Positions 1 through 5,804 of a stretch of 11,804 nucleotides of DNA are shown here, in pieces. Both the position numbers and the translations under genes were made by a program. Source of the stretch: Bacteroidales bacterium UBA1064. Its GTDB lineage: Bacteria > Bacteroidota > Bacteroidia > Bacteroidales > Tenuifilaceae. Location: positions 1-11,804 of the forward strand of contig DCDD01000018.1 in the NCBI GenBank assembly GCA_002316235.1, written 5' to 3'. The number at the start of each line of letters is the position of its first letter. Within the stretch, counting starts at the first letter, position 1. Under the pieces are notes generated by a model that saw nothing but the letters and a program-made list of their open reading frames with translations, made no database searches and was not told the origin of the DNA.

Positions 1-52
1 TATAAACCCAAACAACCCTATATAACCTAACCTAAAACCCTTTTACTACCTG

Positions 53-80
53 CCCTACAGAATTCCTGTAGGGTTTTTTT
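53..80 (+). terminator. Rho-independent terminator of an upstream gene outside the window
   Basis: A perfect 8-bp stem (CCCTACAG at 53-60 with CTGTAGGG at 66-73) closes a 5-base loop and is followed at once by seven T residues (74-80). This is a textbook intrinsic terminator for transcription entering from the left. The opposite strand has no T tract after the stem, so it appears to work in one direction only. Confidence 0.85.
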
Positions 81-117
81 AAACTTCAGGGTGATAAATT
101 TTGTCAGGAACAAGCAA

Positions 118-219
118 ATGAAGGTTACGGTATTTTCTGTTGATAAGTCTTTGGTAGATTTTTTGAACAACCCGAGAGCTATTTTGTATATTCTTCATAA
201 CTTTACAAAATCAAAGTGA
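118..219 (+). CDS. Possible 33-residue leader ORF whose stop overlaps the bcp start (speculative)
   Basis: An ATG at 118 opens a frame of 33 codons that closes with TGA at 217-219. The last A of that stop is the first base of the bcp ATG (TGATG), the classic arrangement for translational coupling. The predicted peptide begins MKVTVFSVDK and resembles no family I recognise. The frame stays open upstream of the ATG, so it could be chance openness in an AT-rich leader. A weak promoter-like pair (TTTG at 162-165, then TATATTCT at 187-194 after 21 bases) lies inside it. If that pair is the real bcp promoter, this ORF would not be on the bcp mRNA. Confidence 0.2.
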   Translation: MKVTVFSVDKSLVDFLNNPRAILYILHNFTKSK

Positions 220-695
220 TGAAAACGACCTTTCTAAAACCTGGCGATACAGCTCCTGACTTTACAGCAGTGGATCAGGATGGCGTTGAATTCAGCCTTT
301 CCGAGTACCAGGGCAGAGCAGTAGTGCTTTACTTTTATCCCAAAGATAACACAACTGGCTGCACCGAAGAGGCTTGCAGTCTAAGGGATGGGTACACGGA
401 ACTTAAACAGCTGGGGCTTGACGTTATCGGGGTAAGCCCCGACAGCACCAGGTCGCATAGGTCATTTATCCAGAAGCACAGTCTTCCCTTCAGGTTGGCT
501 GCTGACACCGACCATCGGATTGCTGAGTTGTATGGGGTTTGGGCTGAGAAATCAATGTATGGCAAAACTTACATGGGGATTGTTCGCACCACCTTCATAA
601 TTAATGGCGACCGGAAAATTACCCATGTTTTTGACAAGGTCAATACTAAAGCCCATGCCATGCAAATTTTAGAGGAGTTGAAAAAAACGCTTTAA
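219..695 (+). CDS. bcp: Thioredoxin-dependent thiol peroxidase (peroxiredoxin, Bcp/PrxQ family)
   Basis: This cytoplasmic peroxiredoxin reduces H2O2 and organic hydroperoxides using thioredoxin as electron donor. The 158-residue length is normal for Bcp. The motif YPKDNTTGCTEEAC carries the peroxidatic cysteine (Cys48, with Thr45 of the TxxC motif) and a resolving cysteine five residues later (Cys53), the two-cysteine spacing of atypical PrxQ enzymes. Arg123 in IVRTTF is the likely active-site arginine. The proline commonly found two residues before the peroxidatic cysteine (TPGC) is Thr here. I chose the ATG at 219 over the GTG at 216 because it gives the usual short N terminus before KPGDTAPDF. 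recA follows after 12 bases, so the two are probably co-transcribed; the pairing makes sense as oxidative stress defence plus DNA repair. Confidence 0.95.
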   Translation: MKTTFLKPGDTAPDFTAVDQDGVEFSLSEYQGRAVVLYFYPKDNTTGCTEEACSLRDGYTELKQLGLDVIGVSPDSTRSHRSFIQKHSLPFRLAADTDHRIAELYGVWAEKSMYGKTYMGIVRTTFIINGDRKITHVFDKVNTKAHAMQILEELKKTL

Positions 696-707
696 CATAC
701 CAACCAC

Positions 708-1739
708 ATGGAAAAGGTAGAAAAAGAAAAAGAAAAGAAAGAGCGCAAGGAGATAAGTCAGGATAAGCTGAAGGCTCTTCAGTCAACCCTCGACAAAATT
801 GAAAAAGATTTTGGGAAGGGGTCCATCATGAAAATGGGTGATAAGGCAGTTGCTGATGTTGCCTCAATATCCTCGGGGTCAATTGCTCTGGATATAGCGC
901 TTGGCATTGGAGGATACCCTAGAGGCAGGGTGGTTGAAATATTCGGACCTGAATCGTCGGGAAAAACAACCCTGGCCATTCACGCCATTGCCGAAGCTCA
1001 AAAACTTGGTGGCATTGCCGCCATAATTGATGCTGAGCATGCTTTTGACCGCTCATACGCCGAGAAACTGGGAGTTGATGTGGAAACACTGTTGATTTCG
1101 CAACCCGACAACGGAGAACAGGCGCTTGAAATAGCCGATAATCTTATCCGCTCAGGGGCAATTGATATAATTGTTATCGACTCGGTGGCAGCCCTTACCC
1201 CTAAGGCAGAAATTGAGGGGGAAATGGGTGATAGCAAAATGGGCCTTCAGGCAAGGCTTATGTCACAGGCCCTTCGAAAGCTAACCGGAACAATTAGCAA
1301 AACTAACACCTGCTGCATTTTTATCAACCAGCTGCGTGAAAAAATCGGCGTTATGTTCGGAAATCCCGAAACCACTACCGGGGGGAATGCCCTTAAGTTT
1401 TACGCTTCGGTTAGGGTTGATATTCGTAAGCTCAACCAGCTTAAGGATGGGGAGGAATCAACCGGTAACCGGGTGAGGGTGAAAATTGTAAAGAATAAGC
1501 TGGCTCCTCCGTTCAAGAAAGCCGAGTTCGACATCATTTTTGGAGAAGGAATCTCACGAACCGGTGAAATTGTTGATCTTGGTGTGGAGTGTAACATTAT
1601 TAAAAAAAGTGGATCGTGGTTCAGCTACGGTGAAACAAAGCTGGGACAAGGTCGCGATAGCGTTCGCCAGCTCCTACAGGACAATCCCGAGTTGGCCAGC
1701 GAAATTGAGGCCAAAATTCGCGAAACGTTAAAGGGTTAG
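708..1739 (+). CDS. recA: Recombinase RecA
   Basis: RecA is the ATP-dependent DNA strand-exchange protein. It forms filaments on single-stranded DNA for recombinational repair and can trigger LexA-type self-cleavage where such repressors exist. At 343 residues it is full length. Visible motifs are Walker A GPESSGKTT (80-88), the catalytic Glu110 in IIDAEHAFD, Walker B IIVIDS (154-159), Gln208 in INQLRE, and the DNA-binding loop L2 beginning GNPETTTGG (218-226). The first 15 residues are a Lys/Glu-rich extension longer than in E. coli. The long acidic C-terminal tail of the E. coli protein is absent; the chain ends at IRETLKG. It is probably transcribed with bcp and stops at the terminator near 1822-1851. 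I could not recognise a LexA-type operator upstream. Confidence 0.99.
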   Translation: MEKVEKEKEKKERKEISQDKLKALQSTLDKIEKDFGKGSIMKMGDKAVADVASISSGSIALDIALGIGGYPRGRVVEIFGPESSGKTTLAIHAIAEAQKLGGIAAIIDAEHAFDRSYAEKLGVDVETLLISQPDNGEQALEIADNLIRSGAIDIIVIDSVAALTPKAEIEGEMGDSKMGLQARLMSQALRKLTGTISKTNTCCIFINQLREKIGVMFGNPETTTGGNALKFYASVRVDIRKLNQLKDGEESTGNRVRVKIVKNKLAPPFKKAEFDIIFGEGISRTGEIVDLGVECNIIKKSGSWFSYGETKLGQGRDSVRQLLQDNPELASEIEAKIRETLKG

Positions 1740-1821
1740 CGGTCAGGTAGAGCGTTTGGCAACAAAAATCTGATATTTTTACCACTCCTATTGATGCAGA
1801 ACTTTGTTACTGCATAAAGTT

Positions 1822-1851
1822 AACCCCGCTGCCTGGCAGCGGGGTTTTTTT
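1822..1851 (+). terminator. Rho-independent terminator of bcp-recA, possibly also used by rng
   Basis: The stem CCCCGCTG (1824-1831) pairs with CAGCGGGG (1837-1844) around CCTGG, with flanking A-T pairs. Seven T residues (1845-1851) follow. It lies in the convergent gap between recA and rng, whose stop is at 1857-1859. On the minus strand the stem is followed only by TTAACTTT, so termination of rng there would be weaker. Confidence 0.9.
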
Positions 1852-1856
1852 GTTGG

Positions 1857-3407
1857 CTATATACCTATCTCGGTATCCTTGGAGTCAAAAAAATGGTACT
1901 CCAGAAAGTGGTAGGACGACATGGGAGTTACATTTACCCTGCAGTGGTACCTAAACGACCACCGCATACGCTTTGAAACAAAACCCTTGTTTAGGAAAGC
2001 TGCAATGTAGGGGTGCAGCTTAAGGGTAATACTTTTTAACTTGTGGCTGGTAACCAGCGTGGAAAGTTGATTTTCGATCTGCTCGTCGAGCAGAACAGTG
2101 GGGCTAACCTCTCCTGTCCCCTTGCACGTGGGGCATTTCTCGGTAGTGTTGATATGCATTTCGGGACGAACTCGCTGGCGGGTTATCTGCATTAGCCCAA
2201 ACTTGCTCAACGGTAAAATGTTATGCTTAGCCCTGTCTTTTGACATCAGCTCCTTCATCCGCTCGAACAGCATGTTGCGGTTCTCGTTCTGATGCATATC
2301 TATAAAATCAACCACAATGATGCCGCCCATATCGCGAAGCCTGAGCTGACGGACAATCTCATCGGCCGCTGCCAGGTTTACATCCAGTGCGTTGGTTTCC
2401 TGATCGTTACCAGATTTTGAACGATTTCCGCTGTTAACATCAATTACATGTAAAGCCTCGGTGTGCTCTATGATGAGGTATGCCCCGCTTTTTATTGAGA
2501 CAGTTTTGCCGAATAGCGATTTTATCTGCTTTTCAATCCCAAACTGGTCAAATATGGGAACATTTCCCGTGTAAAGTTTGACAATTTTCTCCTTTTCAGG
2601 GGCAATGGTTTCAATATACTCATGTATATCGTTGAACACAATCTCGTCGTTCACATGAATGCTGTTGAACGTTCCGTTCAGCATATCCCGAAGGATGGCC
2701 GAGGTTCGCTTTAGCTCGCTGGCCAGCTGGCCGGGGAAGGATACTGTTTTTAACTTTTCGGTTGCGGTTTCCCACTTCTTGATAAGGCTGCGAAGCTCGG
2801 CATCGAGAACTGCTACCTTCTTGCCCTCGGCAGCAGTGCGCACAATCACCCCGTAGTTTTTGGGGATAATGCTTTCCATCAGCCGCTTTAGCCTTTTGCG
2901 CTCCTCGTTTGAGGAAATCTTCTGAGAAATGGATACTTTATCCGAAAATGGAATCAGCACGAGGTTCCGACCGGCGATGGATATTTCGGAGGTCAACCGG
3001 GGGCCCTTGGTGGAGATGGGTTCCTTGGCTATCTGTACAAGCACAGCCTGACCCGATGAAAGTACATCGGTAATTTTCCCGTTCTTATCTATATCCGGTT
3101 CAAGCTTAAATTTGGGTACGGGTATCGTTTTAGTCCTTCGGGCGTAGTGGGCTTGAACATACTGCTGAAGGGTTTTAAACTGCGGACCCAGGTCGAGGTA
3201 GTGCAGGAATGCATCCTTTTCGTAGCCTACATCTACGAATGCGGCATTCAATCCGGGCATGATTTTTTTTACCTTACCGAGATAGATGTCGCCAACCGAA
3301 AACTGAACGTTGCCTTTCTCCTTGTTGAGCTCTACCAGCTGCTTGTTTTCGAGCAGGGCAATGGCAATTTCAGCTTCCTGTACATCAATTACTAGTTCGG
3401 TGTTCAC
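1857..3407 (-). CDS. rng: Ribonuclease G (RNase E/G family endoribonuclease)
   Basis: This is a cytoplasmic single-strand-specific endoribonuclease for rRNA maturation and mRNA decay. At 516 residues it has the catalytic half only and lacks the long degradosome scaffold of E. coli RNase E. An S1-type RNA-binding domain starts around residue 38 (GDIYLGKV, then FVDVGYEKDAFLH). The catalytic metal-binding aspartates are Asp323 in VIDVNSGN and Asp367 in VVDFIDM. The Zn-link motif CPTC is at 425-428. The start at 3407 is a GTG; it gives the usual family N terminus (NTELVID), and the leader before it is A/T-rich without a Shine-Dalgarno sequence. A 10-bp stem-loop lies 38 bases upstream. It may be read through from HU and the small basic gene or have its own promoter; a weak element TCTATTTG is at 3437-3444. 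Confidence 0.95.
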   Translation of the reverse strand: MNTELVIDVQEAEIAIALLENKQLVELNKEKGNVQFSVGDIYLGKVKKIMPGLNAAFVDVGYEKDAFLHYLDLGPQFKTLQQYVQAHYARRTKTIPVPKFKLEPDIDKNGKITDVLSSGQAVLVQIAKEPISTKGPRLTSEISIAGRNLVLIPFSDKVSISQKISSNEERKRLKRLMESIIPKNYGVIVRTAAEGKKVAVLDAELRSLIKKWETATEKLKTVSFPGQLASELKRTSAILRDMLNGTFNSIHVNDEIVFNDIHEYIETIAPEKEKIVKLYTGNVPIFDQFGIEKQIKSLFGKTVSIKSGAYLIIEHTEALHVIDVNSGNRSKSGNDQETNALDVNLAAADEIVRQLRLRDMGGIIVVDFIDMHQNENRNMLFERMKELMSKDRAKHNILPLSKFGLMQITRQRVRPEMHINTTEKCPTCKGTGEVSPTVLLDEQIENQLSTLVTSHKLKSITLKLHPYIAAFLNKGFVSKRMRWSFRYHCRVNVTPMSSYHFLEYHFFDSKDTEIGI

Positions 3408-3445
3408 TTTAAATAATTTAGGTAAGGTATATACAACAAATAGAG

Positions 3446-3478
3446 CAACCTAAAGCGCCATGCAGGAACTTTAGGTTG
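3446..3478 (-). other. Perfect 10-bp stem-loop between the small basic gene and rng
   Basis: CAACCTAAAG (3446-3455) and CTTTAGGTTG (3469-3478) form a perfect 10-bp inverted repeat with a 13-base loop. On the minus strand it lies after the stop of the 30-residue gene and before the rng GTG. It is followed by CTCTATTTGTTG rather than a T run, so it is at best a weak intrinsic terminator. It could instead be an mRNA-processing or stability element, or a DNA-level operator. Confidence 0.5.
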
Positions 3479-3515
3479 TTTGCATAATTTCCTGATTCCT
3501 ACTAAACCAGGGTTG

Positions 3516-3608
3516 CTACTTCTTTTTCTTATGACGATTCTTGCGTAAACGTTTTTTGCGTTTATGCGTAGCCATTTTATGCCTTTTTCTTTTTTTTCCG
3601 CTTGGCAT
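3516..3608 (-). CDS. 30-residue very basic protein, AURKAIP1/COX24-like (putative small ribosomal protein)
   Basis: ATG at 3608 opens 30 codons ending in TAG at 3516-3518. The peptide begins MPSGKKRKRHKMATHKRKK and has 18 Lys/Arg and 3 His among 30 residues. Short proteins of this kind are widespread in Bacteroidota, usually annotated as AURKAIP1/COX24 domain proteins. That family includes the mitochondrial ribosomal protein mS38 and the actinobacterial bS22, which bind rRNA. A ribosomal or rRNA-binding role is therefore likely, but it rests on my recollection of the family. The gene begins 35 bases after the HU stop and reads the same way, so it is probably in the HU transcript. It is short enough to be missed by default gene finders. 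Confidence 0.85.
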   Translation of the reverse strand: MPSGKKRKRHKMATHKRKKRLRKNRHKKKK

Positions 3609-3643
3609 GACGTGAAATTTTTTTGGTTAGTATTTATGGTTGC

Positions 3644-3931
3644 CTATTTCTTAACGTGATTTTTCACCTTATTTACAAAGGTCTTGGCGGGTTTAAACGA
3701 TGGAATGTAGTGTTCGGGAATAATTATGGTGGTGTTTTTTGAGATGTTACGTGCGGTTTTTTGTGCGCGCTTTTTAACAATAAAGCTGCCGAACCCTCTG
3801 AGGTAAACATTTTTTTCCTTTGCCAGGGAGTCCTTCACTATTTCCATGAAGGCTTCTACAACCTTCTGTGCTTCTACCTTTTCTATCCCGGTAGTCTTGG
3901 AAATTTCATTTACAATATCTGCCTTTGTCAT
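3644..3931 (-). CDS. HU/IHF-family DNA-binding protein
   Basis: This is a small dimeric nucleoid protein that bends DNA. The 95 residues have the normal HU layout: an N-terminal helical dimerisation part (MTKADIVNEI to about residue 40), the hallmark GFGSF (46-50), and a beta-arm rich in Lys/Arg ending in IPEHYIPSFKPAKTF (71-85). At the arm tip, where E. coli HU has RNPxTG with a DNA-intercalating proline, this protein reads RNISKNT (61-67), so the proline is missing. I recall similar arms in other Bacteroidota HU proteins. A match to the Bacteroidota -7 consensus lies about 55 bases upstream. mutY is transcribed divergently from the other side of the same promoter region. Confidence 0.93.
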   Translation of the reverse strand: MTKADIVNEISKTTGIEKVEAQKVVEAFMEIVKDSLAKEKNVYLRGFGSFIVKKRAQKTARNISKNTTIIIPEHYIPSFKPAKTFVNKVKNHVKK

Positions 3932-3985
3932 TTCTAAAAGTATTTAATTATCAATATGTTACACATAGTGGATGATTTCGAACTG

Positions 3986-4017
3986 CAAATATAAACCTTT
4001 TATCTCGATAATTGAAA
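3986..4017 (-). promoter_or_regulatory. Candidate Bacteroidota-type promoter for the HU gene
   Basis: On the minus strand TATATTTG (3993 to 3986) matches the Bacteroidota -7 consensus TAnnTTTG exactly. After a 20-base spacer, TTTC (4017 to 4014) stands where the -33 TTTG is expected, with one mismatch. The predicted 5' leader is roughly 50 bases. This is motif matching by eye, with no expression data. Confidence 0.5.
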
Positions 4018-4027
4018 CGGCAAGTAT

Positions 4028-4035
4028 TAATTTTG
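4028..4035 (+). promoter_or_regulatory. Candidate -7 promoter element for mutY
   Basis: TAATTTTG matches the TAnnTTTG consensus exactly and lies 31 bases before the preferred mutY ATG. I could not find a convincing TTTG -33 element at the expected distance, so support is partial. It sits just upstream of the HU -33 region, making this a compact back-to-back promoter region. Confidence 0.35.
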
Positions 4036-4066
4036 ACAAGAATTTGTTTTGCTAAGTGCTGATTGT

Positions 4067-5140
4067 ATGGATTTTAGTGCATTGCTCCTGGAATGGTTTA
4101 GTGTACACCATCGTGATTTACCCTGGAGGAATACGTCCGATCCTTACCATATTTGGGTTTCGGAGGTTATACTTCAGCAAACAAGGGTAAATCAGGGAAC
4201 AGAATACTATCAAAGGTTTATTCATATTTTCCCCGATATACCAGCATTGGCCGAAGCGCCCCTTGATGCTGTTATGAAGGCATGGCAAGGGCTGGGATAC
4301 TACACCCGTGCCCGCAACCTGCATGCAGGTGCCAAACAGGTAATGTCCGATTTTGGTGGGAAGCTGCCCACCAGCTACTCCGAACTTCTGCGTATTGCCG
4401 GACTCGGACCATACTCAGCCGCTGCAGTGGCTTCGTTTGCCTTCAACGAGGCTGTGCCTGCTGTGGATGGAAATGTTTACAGAATTCTGGCTCGTGTGTT
4501 TGGTGTGTTTACTCCGGTTAACTCCTCACAGGCCCGAAGGGAGTTTTTTAACCTTGCTGGTGAGCTTATTGACAGGAATCGCCCTGCTGAATTTAACCAG
4601 GCTATTATTGACCTGGGTGCATTGGTTTGCACACCGCGCAGGCCTTCGTGTTCAGCCTGCCCTTTTTCCGACTACTGCTATGCCTATTTAAACAACCTGA
4701 CTGGGTTGCTCCCCCTTAAAAACAGGAAGAATCCACCCCGATCACGATACTTCACCTACCTTATGATTAACTTTAACGGAACAACCTTTATCCGCAAGCG
4801 GGAGGGGAACGATATATGGCACTCCCTGTATGAATTTCCGCTCATTGAAACTCCAGAACAACTTGATACCACTCAGCTGGTTGAAACCGAAGCGTGGAAA
4901 GAGCTAATGGGCGATTCATCAGCCGAGATTATTCATGTGTCCGACCCAATCAAGCATCAGCTTAGCCATATAACCCTGCATGCCCGTTTTATTATCGTGC
5001 AAATGAGAAACCCCACCTATGCCTTACGAACCGGATATCGAAACATTAGCATTGGAAACCTACAAGAGTTGTCGGTACCGCGTTTAATTGATTCATACAT
5101 GGCTTCTGAACCTGCTGAACGCTACTTTACGGGAAAGTGA
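4067..5140 (+). CDS. mutY: A/G-specific adenine DNA glycosylase MutY
   Basis: MutY removes adenine mispaired with 8-oxoguanine and so prevents G:C to T:A mutations. Catalytic Glu33 is in WVSEVILQQTRV. The helix-hairpin-helix turn is AGLGPYSAAAV (111-121), with the catalytic Asp134 in VDGNV. The [4Fe-4S] cluster cysteines are 188, 195, 198 and 204, with the canonical C-x6-C-x2-C-x5-C spacing. Residues from about 225 to the end form the MutT/NUDIX-like domain that recognises 8-oxoguanine. I chose the ATG at 4067 (357 residues) over a TTG at 4049 because the family starts close to this point and the candidate -7 element would put the transcript start near 4040. ssb follows 63 bases downstream. 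Confidence 0.96.
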   Translation: MDFSALLLEWFSVHHRDLPWRNTSDPYHIWVSEVILQQTRVNQGTEYYQRFIHIFPDIPALAEAPLDAVMKAWQGLGYYTRARNLHAGAKQVMSDFGGKLPTSYSELLRIAGLGPYSAAAVASFAFNEAVPAVDGNVYRILARVFGVFTPVNSSQARREFFNLAGELIDRNRPAEFNQAIIDLGALVCTPRRPSCSACPFSDYCYAYLNNLTGLLPLKNRKNPPRSRYFTYLMINFNGTTFIRKREGNDIWHSLYEFPLIETPEQLDTTQLVETEAWKELMGDSSAEIIHVSDPIKHQLSHITLHARFIIVQMRNPTYALRTGYRNISIGNLQELSVPRLIDSYMASEPAERYFTGK

Positions 5141-5146
5141 AATTTA

Positions 5147-5178
5147 TTTGCTTTGTATATTTTTTTACCCTACCTTGG
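5147..5178 (+). promoter_or_regulatory. Candidate promoter for ssb
   Basis: TTTG at 5147-5150 is followed after a 20-base spacer by TACCTTGG (5171-5178), which matches TAnnTTTG at all but one specified position. The spacing equals that of the HU promoter candidate and leaves a leader of about 20 bases before the ssb ATG. ssb may thus be expressed independently of mutY. Confidence 0.4.
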
Positions 5179-5203
5179 TCTAAATAACCAAAAATCTAAA
5201 ACA

Positions 5204-5641
5204 ATGTCAGTTAACAAGGTAATTCTAGTTGGCAACGTGGGCAAAGACCCCGATGTACGCCACCTCGAAGGAGGAGTAACTGTAGCCCGTTTCCCACTGG
5301 CTACCAACGAAAGCTATACCGACAAGTCCGGGAAAAAAGTTACCCAAACCGAATGGCATAACATTGTGGTATGGAGAGGTTTGGCCGATGTTGCTGAAAA
5401 ATATGTCAGGTCTGGAAAGCTGTTGTATGTTGAAGGTCGCATTAGAACCTCATCCTACGACGACAAGGAGGGAAATAAGCGATACAGCACCGAGATTGTT
5501 TGCGACAACTTTCGATTCCTTGGCCCCAATGTGAACCAGCAGGAACATTCCACCCCTTACCCTGAGCAAGTGTCTGATGCCAAATCCAACCTCTCCGACG
5601 TGGAGAACATTCCTTCGCCCGATGACGACCTGCCATTCTAG
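5204..5641 (+). CDS. ssb: Single-stranded DNA-binding protein
   Basis: SSB is a tetrameric OB-fold protein that coats single-stranded DNA in replication and repair and recruits partners through its C-terminal tip. The OB fold spans about residues 1-108 (MSVNKVILVGNVGKDP at the start; conserved aromatic residues in TEWHNIVVW with Trp51 and Trp57; then YVEGRI). A flexible linker leads to the acidic tip DDDLPF (140-145), which binds partner proteins. The ATG at 5204 is preferred over an upstream TTG because SSB proteins begin at MSVNKV. At 145 residues it is normal for Bacteroidota. A strong terminator follows 20 bases after the stop. Confidence 0.97.
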   Translation: MSVNKVILVGNVGKDPDVRHLEGGVTVARFPLATNESYTDKSGKKVTQTEWHNIVVWRGLADVAEKYVRSGKLLYVEGRIRTSSYDDKEGNKRYSTEIVCDNFRFLGPNVNQQEHSTPYPEQVSDAKSNLSDVENIPSPDDDLPF

Positions 5642-5661
5642 CTGCTTATTATCCCTGCCCC

Positions 5662-5696
5662 AAAAACCGATAGCCTAGCCAAACTATCGGTTTTTT
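5662..5696 (+). terminator. Rho-independent terminator after ssb
   Basis: CCGATAG (5667-5673) pairs with CTATCGG (5684-5690) around a 10-base loop. The stem is extended by five A-T pairs (5662-5666 with 5691-5695), and six T residues follow. The flanking A and T runs make it potentially bidirectional, but only plus-strand genes lie on either side. Confidence 0.88.
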
Positions 5697-5788
5697 GTTG
5701 GTAAATGGCTGCTGTATGCTAAATTAACGTAATCTCTGAATATTTTAGTAATTTTACAAGTCGAAGCCATCGCAGAATGGCGAATATT

Positions 5789-5796
5789 AAAAGGAG
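5789..5796 (+). promoter_or_regulatory. Strong Shine-Dalgarno sequence before gldE
   Basis: AAAAGGAG ends eight bases before the gldE ATG, a textbook ribosome-binding site. This supports the ATG at 5805. It is unusual in Bacteroidota, where most genes lack a Shine-Dalgarno sequence, as do the other genes in this window whose leaders I inspected. Confidence 0.6.
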
Positions 5797-5804
5797 TTGG
5801 ATTA

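Noticed and set aside
81..218. LexA-type SOS operator or clear promoter upstream of bcp-recA
   Set aside because: I found no convincing dyad operator. The best promoter pair (162-165 and 187-194) misses two of six consensus bases in the -7 element.
1794..1821. H-type pseudoknot as a true RNA fold
   Set aside because: Both connecting loops would have zero bases, which cannot span the 6-bp stems. Only alternative hairpins are plausible.
4282..4691. Open frames overlapping mutY in another plus-strand frame
   Set aside because: They lie inside mutY, whose catalytic and Fe-S motifs are all in its own frame. Their Cys/Trp-rich composition is typical of shadow frames.
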